The notes below the pieces were generated by a model that searched no databases, was not told where the DNA came from, and saw only the letters and a list, made by a program, of their open reading frames with translations. Of a stretch of 64,000 nucleotides of DNA, positions 19,870-29,011 are shown piece after piece (within the stretch, counting starts at the first letter, position 1; the number at the start of each line of letters is the position of its first letter). Source of the DNA: Fischerella sp. PCC 9605 (GTDB lineage: Bacteria; Cyanobacteriota; Cyanobacteriia; Cyanobacteriales; Nostocaceae); the NCBI RefSeq assembly GCF_000517105.1, contig NZ_KI912149.1, forward strand, positions 1,265,946-1,329,945, in the 5' to 3' direction. A program made the translations under genes and the position numbers.

Positions 19870-20300
19870 ATCAATATAATTCCCGCTTGGATATAAATTT
19901 ACTCTCAATCAGAGTAAATTTCTGGAGATTCATCAAAGATGTCTACTGCTAGCGCTAGTTCTTCCTGTGAGCTTCTCTGATTCCTGTGCTTCTTAATTTA
20001 CTCTGGTAATACCTATAATAAAAAACTAGCTCTAAACTTTGGTAATCTTGTGAAGATGCCCCACCCACTCACTAGAGAAGCAAAGATTAATTTTTTGGTC
20101 ATGCAACCCACTACACAAAGATTAATAGCAGTCTTATCCAGTTTTGACTCAAAATTAGTCTTGCGTCGATGAGTTTAACGACGTTAGACAGTGCGAAAAT
20201 CCTCCCGTGACGATCGGTGCAAGAATCGGCTTCGGTTATACCAATTTTGCTCACCTGTTATGCATCGGGAGAGAGCAAGCTAGCCAAGGAGGCAGAAACT
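19870..20300. other. Intergenic gap, no gene seen
   Basis: About 430 bases between the divergent pentapeptide and SnoaL-like genes. I see no RNA gene or clear repeat. A strong Shine-Dalgarno AAGGAGG at 20286-20292 belongs to the next gene. Confidence 0.4.
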
Positions 20301-20687
20301 ATGATTGATGCGAACGAAATTCTCAAGGCAATGTGTGAGAAATATCAAGCAGCCGTTAGCGCCAACGATTCGGTAGCCTATGGGAAGCTATTTGCCGCAG
20401 ACGCGATTCGGATTCCACCCGGGTCGGAGCCTGAGCACGGTCCAGACGAGATCTTAAAGAGCGAACAGAAGGACTATGATGTCGCGAAATGGACTGTTCA
20501 ATCGATACCCCTTGATGCTCTACGGATCGATGATCGATGGGTATATGGAATTGCGCAGGCCAATGTGAACACTGTCGCCTACGCTGATGGGGCGACGAAT
20601 TCATTCAAAGCCACGAAGACCTGGCTTCTCCACAGAGAGGACTCAGGAGAATGGCTGATCAAGAGGCAGATGTGGAACCTCAAGTAA
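20301..20687 (+). CDS. SnoaL-like / NTF2-fold protein
   Basis: A 128-residue protein with an NTF2-like (SnoaL or DUF4440-type) pattern: N-terminal helix ILKAMCEKYQAAVSANDSVAYGKLFAADAIRIPPG and C-terminal strands TKTWLLHREDSGEWLIKRQMWN. The fold is used by ketosteroid isomerases, polyketide cyclases and many proteins of unknown role. I start at ATG 20301 because AAGGAGG precedes it by 8 bases; the open frame back to 20217 looks non-coding. It marks the left border of the accessory zone. Confidence 0.75.
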   Translation: MIDANEILKAMCEKYQAAVSANDSVAYGKLFAADAIRIPPGSEPEHGPDEILKSEQKDYDVAKWTVQSIPLDALRIDDRWVYGIAQANVNTVAYADGATNSFKATKTWLLHREDSGEWLIKRQMWNLK

Positions 20688-20880
20688 TAACCGTTGAAGT
20701 GGGGATTCTTCTGCCCAAGCAAATAGAAAGTGCTGTCTCTTCGAGCGGAACTTGGCAGATCGTCGCTGCCCATATAGGTATGGTGGCTTAAACATTGGAA
20801 AATTCTCTTGCGATCGCTTTCTTGATCGGAACATGTTTTACATAGTTGTAATTCACATTAGGCGTGACTTGATAATATAG

Positions 20881-21387
20881 CTACAAAAACTCCGCAATTC
20901 TCCGTACAGCAGTTTCTAACACGTGTGGCTCGTGCACTAAGGCAAAGCGAACATAGCCTTCCCCGAATTTGCCAAAACCAGCACCAGGTGACGCTGCTAC
21001 TCCTGTTTTTTCGACTAGTTGAGTACAGAATTCTACAGAATCTTGGCTCCAAGGTTCTGGTAACTTTGCCCAAACGTACATTGTGGCTTTAGGTTTGGGA
21101 AGTTGCCAACCAATGCGATGTAAAGCATTAACAAAGACATCCCGGCGTTGGCGGAAGGTATTGACAGCTGTTTTGACGCCATCTTGCGGCCCGCTGAGGG
21201 CTGCGATCGCCCCATTTAAAATTCCGCGATACTGATTAAAATCAACTGCTGCTTTGACTTGACGCAAAGCACGAATTAACTCAGCATTACCAATGGCATA
21301 AACTATGCGGAAGCCGCCCATATTATAGGACTTGGAAAGAGTAAAAAATTCAATTGAAACGGTTTTATCTGGATCGGCTTGGAGAAG
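20881..21387 (-). pseudogene. Class I aminotransferase, C-terminal fragment
   Basis: The reading from about LLQADPDKT to the stop is the C-terminal half (about 168 residues) of a PLP-dependent fold-type I aminotransferase. It includes the PLP lysine region FFTLSKSYNMGGFR and the substrate arginine region EGYVRFALV. Cyanobacterial relatives are LL-diaminopimelate/aspartate-type enzymes of about 390-400 residues. The N-terminal half is absent: upstream the frame runs into GGGATTAG-type tandem repeats (about 21387-21440), encoding PNPQSLIPNPQSL. I judge it a 5'-truncated pseudogene. Confidence 0.8.
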
Positions 21388-21446
21388 TGATTGGGGATTA
21401 GGGATTAGGGATTGGGGATTGGGAAGATTTTTACCCCAGTCCCCGA
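21387..21446. repeat. GGGATTAGGGATT tandem repeat at the truncation point
   Basis: A run of GGGATTA/GGGATTG heptamers sits exactly where the aminotransferase sequence breaks off. The same family occurs at about 51331-51378 and, in altered form, within mutS2. Confidence 0.65.
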
Positions 21447-21604
21447 TTTCCTCGTTCAAGGTCAAGTTGCCTGTGAGGTTATTTGTGAGGCGATGCTGGC
21501 AGGTTGGTGGTAAAATAATCGCTTAATCGCTCTTTGATGAGATGCTCCGAGACTGGAAGTAGAATAATAAGATTGAGTGTGGTAACCTCACAGCAGTAAG
21601 GTGC

Positions 21605-22486
21605 ATGAGCCAAGACTTGACCAAAAAAAATGCTCTGTTACAGGTTGTGCCACGATTGCCGGTTGTGCAAAGTCGAGACATTGTTTCAGATATTCTTCGG
21701 GTTGAACACCATCATCAACCTGCCAATGGGACATCCGAGTGTTGTCTTCCAAACTACTTACTCAGCATTCATCTTGGGCAGCCTATTCAGCTAAAACGGA
21801 CAGTAGATGGACGGCGCAGCAGCGATTATCTAACTGAAGGCGACATCATGATTTCGCCTCCTTATTTGCATCGTAAACTGTCTTGGGATGTTGATGCAGA
21901 TTTCTTGTTACTTCGCCTTGAGCCAAGGCTATTTACCTCTGCTGTGTCTGAAGCTTTTGATACAGATTCTATTCAAATCACGCCACAATTGAAGATTCGC
22001 GATCCTCTCATTCAATAAATCGGTTTGGCACTCAAAACAGAACTAGAAATCGATGGATTAAGTCATCGTCTCTATGCTGAGTCAATAGCGAGTGCATTAG
22101 CTGTTCACCTATTGCATCGCTACCCAACCCATAAGCCTGGTGTCCAAGCTTGCTCTGGCGGTTTGCCAAGCCTTTAGTTGCAGCAAGCCATCGACTACAT
22201 TCAGGCTCATCTTGCTGAAGACATTTCCTTGGAGACGATCGCCACCGAAGTGGGCATGAGTCGTTATTATTTCTGTCGGTTGTTCAAGCAATCCACTGGG
22301 ATGTCACCCTACCAATATCTCCTCAAATGCCGCATAGAGCGTGCTAAAGTGTTGCTTTTGCAGGGGCAACAGAGTATTACCGATATCGCTATACAAGTGG
22401 GTTTCGCCAATCAAAGCCAGTTCGGGAGGCATTTCAAACGCTTCACAGGTGTTACTCCCAAACAATTCTGGCAGCGATCGCAATAA
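21605..22486 (+). pseudogene. AraC-family regulator with two in-frame stop codons
   Basis: One frame runs from ATG 21605 to 22486 but is broken by TAA at 22016-22018 and TAG at 22175-22177. The first part is an AraC-type ligand-binding domain; the last 100 codons are a complete double helix-turn-helix (SLETIATEVGMSRYYFCRLFK, then ITDIAIQVGFANQSQFGRHFK). The intervening codons still read well (IGLALKTELEIDGLSHRLYAES), so the disruption is recent. The intact AraC gene at 33222-34115 is a paralogue of the same architecture. It precedes an ABM-domain/porin/MFS series it may once have controlled. Confidence 0.85.
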
Positions 22487-22578
22487 TCGACTAAGCAACG
22501 CAATAAGTGAATATACGGCAACCTTAGAGACATTGTATTATCAACTGGCAGAATCCTTTATGGAGATAGAGTAATACC

Positions 22579-23301
22579 GTGTTTGTCATCCGCAAATTGA
22601 AAACGCTCATTCTCGCTGCTGTACTCATACTGAGTTTTCTTGGTGTCTTGCCTAGCGCTGTCCAAGCTGCGACCGCTGTTGCTTTAGACACCACAAATCA
22701 AGCGATCGATGTCGCCACTGTCTACACAACCAGTCCCGATACTCAAAATCAGGTTCTCTCAGAAGTTCTGGCATCTGAGCAAACGACACTACCCAAAGCA
22801 CCTGGTTTCCTCAATTCATCCGTTCTCAAAGGTCAGGATGGCACGAAAGTTGTTGCCTTAAACCAGTGGAAAGATTTATCCAGTTTCCAAGCGTATGAGG
22901 CAAAACAAACTCCAGATACAACAATTTCCGCCGCAAATCCTCGTACTTTTGTCTTTGAGATCAAAAAGACAGAAACGAGAAACACCACTCCTGCCATTGC
23001 TGAACATGGAGCCATCATGTTTAGCGAGTTCAAAATGAAAGACCCCGACAAGCAATCCGAACTGGAAGGGATTGTGTCTCAAATGATGCCTGGTGTAATG
23101 CAAATGATACCAGGATTGCAATGGGCTGCAATGGCTCCGAGTACTGATAAAACTACCATCTCCCTCATTGCTCAGTGGAATAGTCGTGAGGATTTTGAGT
23201 CACTTGGCAAGAATCCAGGCTTCGACAAAGAAACGAATTACTGGCAAGCCTATGCTGATAATGAACATGACCTCTTTGATGTCGTCAAAATCATTCGATG
23301 A
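22579..23301 (+). CDS. Exported protein with two ABM-like (dimeric alpha-beta barrel) domains
   Basis: A 240-residue protein opening with GTG. The signal peptide has a basic start (VIRKLK), a hydrophobic core and a likely cleavage after VQA. Two similar segments follow, about 40-130 and 140-238. Each looks like an antibiotic-biosynthesis-monooxygenase (ABM) ferredoxin-like fold: PKAPGFLNSSVLKGQDG..ALNQWKDLSSFQAY, and MIPGLQWAAMAPSTDKT..AQWNSREDFESL. Its end overlaps the porin start by four bases (ATGA), implying translational coupling. The substrate is unknown, and a binding role rather than catalysis is possible. Confidence 0.75.
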   Translation: MFVIRKLKTLILAAVLILSFLGVLPSAVQAATAVALDTTNQAIDVATVYTTSPDTQNQVLSEVLASEQTTLPKAPGFLNSSVLKGQDGTKVVALNQWKDLSSFQAYEAKQTPDTTISAANPRTFVFEIKKTETRNTTPAIAEHGAIMFSEFKMKDPDKQSELEGIVSQMMPGVMQMIPGLQWAAMAPSTDKTTISLIAQWNSREDFESLGKNPGFDKETNYWQAYADNEHDLFDVVKIIR

Positions 23302-23557
23302 GAGGAATCGATTTGCTCCTCATGGGGGGATTTAGTATCATCAGCTCAGTTTGTTGGTGCGCTGCGGCAATGGCTACAATGCTTCCAGCGATCGCGCCAA
23401 GTTCCGAGCCGCCTGGGATAATCGAAACATCATCTGTAGTTGACCCTATAACCCTTGAGGCCAATTCAGAAGCCTTCGTAGAGAGAGTTTCAGACATTAC
23501 TTTAGTGGGTCAAGTTCGCTCTGTTAGCCAACTCTCAAACGTGCAGCCAACAGACTG

Positions 23558-23610
23558 GGTAGAGAGCCGAGATCCCTGCAAAAACGGAAATAGAGGCTGA
23601 AAAAGCTTGC
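23558..23610 (+). repeat. Tn3-family terminal inverted repeat, left
   Basis: Starts GGTAGAGAGCCGAG and ends AGCTTGC. It pairs with 27523-27575, including a 41-base identical block. The transposase stop codon lies just inside. Confidence 0.9.
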
Positions 23611-23615
23611 TATAT

Positions 23616-26588
23616 CTAGGTTTCAAAAATTTCAGGAGGAAGATGAAGAGCCGCCTCAAAAGGTTGGGGAATATTGTGCAGATTGACCACATAATCGCCA
23701 TACCGCTTGATATGTCTGGTGAGGTAAGGACTTAAACTAGCAACAAAGCGATGATTAACTGGATATCCTTGTGCCGTTAATGTCTGAATAGCCAACGACA
23801 TATCCACAGTATTCTGTAAAATGACAGCACTAGCAACCAAATCAAGGTACTTCAACCGCTTCTCTTGCTCAATTGGGTCATTTTCAGTGATCACGCCATC
23901 CTTACCAAAAAACACCCAATCGAGGAAATGATGGTACTTCTCAACAATATTTGTAATTGCATTAATTTCGGAGCGCATCCTGGCATTGGAGATATACTCC
24001 AACAAAAACATTGTTCGCACAACCTTCCCTAACTCCAAAAAAGCTTGATAAAGACGGTTTTTCTTGCTGTAACTGCTTAACTTACGTAGGAGCGTAGAAG
24101 GCATCACCTTCCCCGCCTTAATCGACAGTACCACCCGCATCATGTCATACCAGTGAAGCTGAATCAGATTCCAATTAACTACATCCTTAAACAAGGGGTC
24201 AATGTACTTGTAAGTGACTGACTCACAAGGACGCAGGAAACTCAGATCCTTCCAATTACGGATGCGTGGCATCAACTTGATACCCAGAAGATAAGAGATA
24301 GCAAATACAGGACCCGACTGACCTTGGGTATCTGCATACAGAGTATCGGGTTGAATATCGGAAAGATTTTTCAGTAACCCGTCTAAAATATATACTGCTT
24401 CCCAAACTCCACAAGTAATAAAGTGGGTAAACAAAGCAATATACTTATCAGAAACATGGTGATAAGCAATACCACCATATCCACCATAGCGGATGTGATA
24501 CTCACTATGTAGATTATTCTCGTAAATCTCAAACTTACTACCATCTGCCGCCGCTCTTTTCCCCGTTCCCCAAATAGAGGGTAAACTGAAACGGTTGAAA
24601 GCATTGATCATATCCCGAATCGCCGCCTCAAGCTTGGGCGTACTGATATGGCGACGATTGGTATAAGAAATCATGTGAGATGTTACCACACCCCTAGAAT
24701 GACGTGCCGTTTGATTAGGCCCAAGATTGCACCCATAACCAAAAGTTGTGAAAATATAGCGTTCCGCCGACTGCTTTAATTTGGATTCACTTCCTGAAAG
24801 GGGGCCAAAATGCCTTGTCCAGTTCAGCCAATGCTCAACATTGCAGAGAATGTCTAAAACACTACGTTCTGGCATCAAAGAGCGAATTTTCTCCTCTAAT
24901 TGTTCGACCTCCTTGGGTTCAGGAGAAGACTTCAGCCGCTTCAGTACAGGCTCACCATCCTGATTAATTGTTACTTGTTGTCCATCCGCACAAAGAATAT
25001 CTACTTCAGTAGCCACCTGGGTTAAACATGAGCGTAAATACTCAACAAAATCTTCTGGATTGGAGGGGAATCCAAGCTGGCTACAATATTCTTCTATCAT
25101 GGGTTCACATTCTGATAGAGTCAGCAATTGTTCACGGAAATCAGCGTAACTTTCTGACCCAACAACACAAGCATCCCCAGTCTTAAATTCATTTGCTAAG
25201 TAAGAAAATACACAAATTTCTAACTGTTGGCGTACTAAAAGTTTAGTCCCTTCAACTTCCTTAACAACCAGAGTTCGCCAGTTATTACTAATAAAATCTA
25301 AATTAATCTCAAAAGCTAAATATTTGCCCCGCTTATGTTCATTATCTAACACGAACTTTAAGGCATCAATTACCGACTCATCGGCAGAAGTTGAATGAAT
25401 ATCTAGAGAGCGTACTAAACTAAATAACGCCTTGCGGTTAGCTGAATAAAACCGCCACATTAATGGCAAATGATTGTTGGTGTTGTATGCGGCAATTTCT
25501 TCATATTTCAGCAGTAGCAAATCTGCCCCACCATGTTCATCCAAGATGGACAGAACTTGCTCTCCTAAAGCAGCTAAATTATCTTGAGTCTCTTTCGATG
25601 CAGTTAAAACCTGTGCAAACATCCCTAGCATTTCCGATGTTTGGGTCAAATGCTTCTCACGTAGTTCTTTTAATCTTTCTTTGGCATTATTCTGAATCTT
25701 GAGGATACGCTTGATAAACATCTCTACCAAATGGTCACGAGTTTTGACCTGGGCTTCGTATAGCAAGCACAACAGCAATGTACGGCGTTTAGACAGTTTA
25801 ATATCTTGAAATTCTGATATATCTAAAGCCCTAGCGTGTGTTGCTAAATATTTCACTTTAGCCGGAGCAATACTTGATAACAAGCGTTTAGCATCACCAA
25901 AGGTCATCAACTGGTTAAACTTGATTTGCAGTTGTTTAATGTGGCTCAGTTTGGCACTTTTAGGTGGGGATTTTAATAAATTTAATGTGGCGATTGATTC
26001 AGAGGTTTCCCCTAATAATAGTTGGTCTAAATAAGCTTGTTCATTAATAGATAGACCCTGAGATATTCGATGAAATAATCGATTGTTTGTAATGGAACGG
26101 ACATGGCTAACTAAGCGGTCTAGGGAATTGAATGTTGGTAACTCATATCGTTCTTTAACCAATTCTTCAATTGCAATGTTGATTAAATCAGCCGGATGGT
26201 CTTTAACTTCTGCGGCAGAACTAACAACAACAGCTATCAATTTTTGGGCAGCTTTATCATAAGACTTGACACCCAAATATTCTCGAATTGCTTGTTGATA
26301 ATTACGCCTTTGGCGGTCTGTGGGAATAGCTGTCACCCAATCACGTAATTTTAAATATGACCTTATATGTTTAATAATCGTGATAGGTACATTTTCTGGA
26401 TGCGGAAAATATCCCAGTCTCTGAAACGATTTCAACATTACCATGAAGCAAAGTAAACCTTCATGGCTACGAACACGAGATTTGACAAATTTAAGCTCTT
26501 CCAGTGTTGGGGTATAAAGCTCAGTTAGTTCTTTCGCTGAGGGATATTGTTTAAATCTTGGGTAAGCTGTACGGTCAATTAAGGTCAT
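23616..26588 (-). CDS. tnpA: Tn3-family transposase TnpA
   Basis: A full-length 990-residue Tn3-type transposase that carries out replicative transposition at the terminal repeats. The N-terminus matches the DUF4158-like DNA-binding region (GLLCFMVMLKSFQRLGYFP). The C-terminal third is the DDE catalytic core, with aspartates in AAADGSKFEIY and TLYADTQGQSGP and the glutamate probably in NAITNIVEKYHHF. The flanking motifs GYGGIAYHHVSDKYIALFTHFI and LMPRIRNWKDL are characteristic. The frame is intact with no stops, so the element may be active. Confidence 0.95.
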   Translation of the reverse strand: MTLIDRTAYPRFKQYPSAKELTELYTPTLEELKFVKSRVRSHEGLLCFMVMLKSFQRLGYFPHPENVPITIIKHIRSYLKLRDWVTAIPTDRQRRNYQQAIREYLGVKSYDKAAQKLIAVVVSSAAEVKDHPADLINIAIEELVKERYELPTFNSLDRLVSHVRSITNNRLFHRISQGLSINEQAYLDQLLLGETSESIATLNLLKSPPKSAKLSHIKQLQIKFNQLMTFGDAKRLLSSIAPAKVKYLATHARALDISEFQDIKLSKRRTLLLCLLYEAQVKTRDHLVEMFIKRILKIQNNAKERLKELREKHLTQTSEMLGMFAQVLTASKETQDNLAALGEQVLSILDEHGGADLLLLKYEEIAAYNTNNHLPLMWRFYSANRKALFSLVRSLDIHSTSADESVIDALKFVLDNEHKRGKYLAFEINLDFISNNWRTLVVKEVEGTKLLVRQQLEICVFSYLANEFKTGDACVVGSESYADFREQLLTLSECEPMIEEYCSQLGFPSNPEDFVEYLRSCLTQVATEVDILCADGQQVTINQDGEPVLKRLKSSPEPKEVEQLEEKIRSLMPERSVLDILCNVEHWLNWTRHFGPLSGSESKLKQSAERYIFTTFGYGCNLGPNQTARHSRGVVTSHMISYTNRRHISTPKLEAAIRDMINAFNRFSLPSIWGTGKRAAADGSKFEIYENNLHSEYHIRYGGYGGIAYHHVSDKYIALFTHFITCGVWEAVYILDGLLKNLSDIQPDTLYADTQGQSGPVFAISYLLGIKLMPRIRNWKDLSFLRPCESVTYKYIDPLFKDVVNWNLIQLHWYDMMRVVLSIKAGKVMPSTLLRKLSSYSKKNRLYQAFLELGKVVRTMFLLEYISNARMRSEINAITNIVEKYHHFLDWVFFGKDGVITENDPIEQEKRLKYLDLVASAVILQNTVDMSLAIQTLTAQGYPVNHRFVASLSPYLTRHIKRYGDYVVNLHNIPQPFEAALHLPPEIFET

Positions 26589-26715
26589 TTAGGTCAAATT
26601 TAACACCGGAAATTCTGAGGGCTACCCAAACTTGGTTCATCCCTCACTCACTCGTGAACCGCTCAGTATTTTATCTTTTTTTCTGACAGACAATTAATTT
26701 ATCTTGCTGACGCTT

Positions 26716-27348
26716 TTATTCATCCCACAGTCCCTTAAATCGTACTGGTGATAGTTCTGTGTAGCGGACTGTATGTTGAATATTATTGTGTCCTAAATAA
26801 CCTTGAATGGTACGTGTGTCTACTCCTTTAGCCGCCAGAGCATATCCACAAGCATGGCGTAGCATATGAGCATGAACTGGAAACGGCAACAAAGCTAGTT
26901 TTCCAGCTCGTTCGACAATTCCAGCGATTGTATCTTTCGCTAGTGGACCAAAGCGAGATGACTGGAAAATATAAGCACAAGCTGGATAATCACGCTGGAG
27001 TTTACGCAGAGAGCGAATTTCATCACCATATAGTGGATGTGTGGAAGGAGTTCCCCTCTTGACTCGCTTAATATGGAGATTACCACCACTCCAGTCTATT
27101 TGCTCCCATCGTAGTGCTGCTGCTTCTGCCACTCGCAGTCCGTGACGGTAAATCAATAGGATTAGGGTCGAATCCCGATGAGCATGGCGACCACCAGCCT
27201 TCTTGAGTGCATCTCGCATTGCCTCAATTTCTTTTTCCAGTAAGTATTCTCTTGTCCTCACTGCGGCATACTTGCGAGAGTTAGGAGATTGAAGTGGTGA
27301 ACTTTGGGTTTTACCAACTTTCGATAGTTGGGGTATCTTTACAGTCAT
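26716..27348 (-). CDS. Tyrosine recombinase (TnpI-like resolvase of the Tn3 element)
   Basis: A 210-residue phage-integrase-family site-specific recombinase. Catalytic residues visible: Arg in HGLRVAEAAALRW, the HxxR box HMLRHACGYALA, the second His in IQGYLGHNN, and the tyrosine in VRYTELSP. In some Tn3 relatives (Tn4430 type) a tyrosine recombinase replaces the usual serine resolvase and resolves cointegrates at a site beside its own gene. Its position just inside the right repeat, upstream of tnpA on the same strand, suits that role. It lacks the longer N-terminal core-binding domain of many integrases. Confidence 0.85.
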   Translation of the reverse strand: MTVKIPQLSKVGKTQSSPLQSPNSRKYAAVRTREYLLEKEIEAMRDALKKAGGRHAHRDSTLILLIYRHGLRVAEAAALRWEQIDWSGGNLHIKRVKRGTPSTHPLYGDEIRSLRKLQRDYPACAYIFQSSRFGPLAKDTIAGIVERAGKLALLPFPVHAHMLRHACGYALAAKGVDTRTIQGYLGHNNIQHTVRYTELSPVRFKGLWDE

Positions 27349-27395
27349 ACCCAGACCCCCTGAAAAATCAATGTCGTTTTGTCTGGTATTACCTA

Positions 27396-27428
27396 CTTTG
27401 ACTCATAAGTTGGTATTTGAGTCTTGAC
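27396..27428. promoter_or_regulatory. Candidate resolution/recombinase core site
   Basis: GACTCA (27400-27405) and TGAGTC (27418-27423) form an inverted repeat around a 12-base centre, between the recombinase gene and the right terminal repeat. Tyrosine-recombinase core sites have this layout. This is inferred from geometry only. Confidence 0.4.
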
Positions 27429-27522
27429 TGTATTAATTAGTAACTATGTACTATGCTGTGTCTGCTTGTAGCTTTCTTATGTTTGGTTTAAATAGAGTAT
27501 TAAAAGCTGAAACCTATTATTG

Positions 27523-27575
27523 GTAAGCGTTTTCAGCCTCTATTTCCGTTTTTGCAGGGATCTCGGCTCTATGCC
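27523..27575 (-). repeat. Tn3-family terminal inverted repeat, right
   Basis: The reverse complement begins GGCATAGAGCCGAG and matches the left end over 53 bases with four mismatches. GACTG follows immediately. Confidence 0.9.
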
Positions 27576-29011
27576 GACTGGGCATTCCAAGCGCTTCAGT
27601 CTTTGGCTGAGCGATACGCTATCATTTCGGGCTACCTTGATAGTACATTTCAGGGAAACCGGGCAATGAGCCGCTATGAGTTTGCAGCAGGGTTGAACGC
27701 AGCCCTAGAGCAAATGAATGGACTCATTCATGATGAACCAGCAAACATCGTTTCTCAAGATGATTTAGCTGTATTGCAGCGACTTCAGGAAGAGTTTTCA
27801 GCAGAGTTAGCCACATTGCGAGAGCAAGTTAACCCGTTAGAAGTTCGTTCCGCTGAGTTAGAGACAAATCAGTTCTCCACAACAACAAAACTAGCAGGTC
27901 AAGTCATCTTTGCAGTGAACGCAGGCGGGTTTGAAGGCGATCGCATCATCGCTCCCAGAGGTGCTCTGATTACTGATAACGATCCAAATCCCACATTTAT
28001 CTATAGAGCTACTCTAAACCTGAATACCAGTTTTACAGGAACAGACTTACTGCAAGTTCGCTTGGTGACAGGTAGCGACGGTGCTGACGATAATGCTGGT
28101 GGCTTCCTCGAACCAAATCTAGGAAGTACCCTGGATTTCTCAATTCCAGGTCGGAACGATCAATTTAGCATTGCCCGCCTCTATTACACCTTTGCTCCGT
28201 CTAATGACCTGAGTCTGACCATTGGATCATCCATTACGGCACCCGATTTTGTAGACAAAAATCGCTATGCCAACGTTAGCTTTAAAGATTGTTCTACTCA
28301 AGCTTTTGTGAATAACTTTATCCTGTTTCCTAGAGGCAGAGGAGCAGGTGCCGCGATTGCCTGGAATCCAGGTGCGGGAGCCTTCCATTTACGGGGAGTA
28401 TACATCGCTGGAGATGCAGAAAATTCCCTTCCAGAAAATCAACAAGTATTTGGGGGTGGTAGACCTGAAGACATTCGACTATTCCCTGTTGGGGGCGGAG
28501 GGGCTGATGGGGGCTTATTTGGCGATCCTTATCAAGGAGTTATTGAATTAGAGTATGCACCGAGCGAAACCTTTGCCCTGCGCCTGCAATATGGCGGTGG
28601 TAGGGTATTTGGTAGCAATTTTGATGTTTTAGGGATCAATGCTGAACTGGCGTAGCGATCGTCTGGGTGTGTTTGGACGATATGGCTATGGTTCTTACCC
28701 CAAAACTACGGTAGGAGATATTAACCCCAACTACTGGATGGTCGGGTTAGCATTTCCAGATCTATTTATGGAGCGAGCGATCGCAGGGATTGCAGTTGGT
28801 CAGCCATTCATTGAAAATGAGGTAGGAAATGCTACACAGACTAATTTTGAAGCATTCTATAATGTTCCGGTCAATGACTATATCCAAATCACACCCTTGA
28901 TTCAAGCCATAACTAACCCTGGCAATCAAGATTTAAACGGTACAATTTTCACGGGTACAGTGCGAACGGTTTTTTCATTCTGAAACCTTATCACCCATCA
29001 GGGCTTGAACT

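Larger units (their letters stand above)
23553..27580. mobile_element. Complete Tn3-family transposon with 5-bp target duplication
   Basis: The element spans 23558-27575 (4018 bp). The terminal inverted repeats are about 53 bp with four mismatches (23558-23610 and 27523-27575). Both begin GG and share a 41-base identical core from AGAGCCGAGATCCC to GAGGCTGAAAA. GACTG at 23553-23557 and 27576-27580 is the 5-bp target duplication expected of Tn3-type transposition. Two genes, both minus strand: a 990-residue transposase and a tyrosine recombinase. No passenger genes. It interrupts a porin gene. Confidence 0.95.
23298..28983 (+). pseudogene. SLH/OprB-type porin, split by a Tn3-family transposon and frameshifted
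   Basis: The 5' part (23298-23557) encodes a signal region and the start of an SLH domain ending QLSNVQPTDW. The 3' part resumes after the transposon with DWAFQALQSLAERY, NRAMSRYEFAAGLNA, a coiled-coil linker and an OprB-type beta-barrel. Removing the transposon and one GACTG copy rejoins QPTDWAFQALQSL perfectly. A second lesion lies near 28652, where one extra base shifts the frame; dropping it reads INAELASDRLGVFGRYGYG. The barrel then continues in the other frame to VRTVFSF at 28983, a terminal aromatic typical of outer-membrane proteins. Such porins pass small solutes or iron. Confidence 0.92.

Noticed and set aside
19034-19879. Three open frames on the plus strand over the pentapeptide gene
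   Set aside because: They are antisense products of the 15-base repeat unit and contain only repetitive Leu/Ala/Ser/Lys text.
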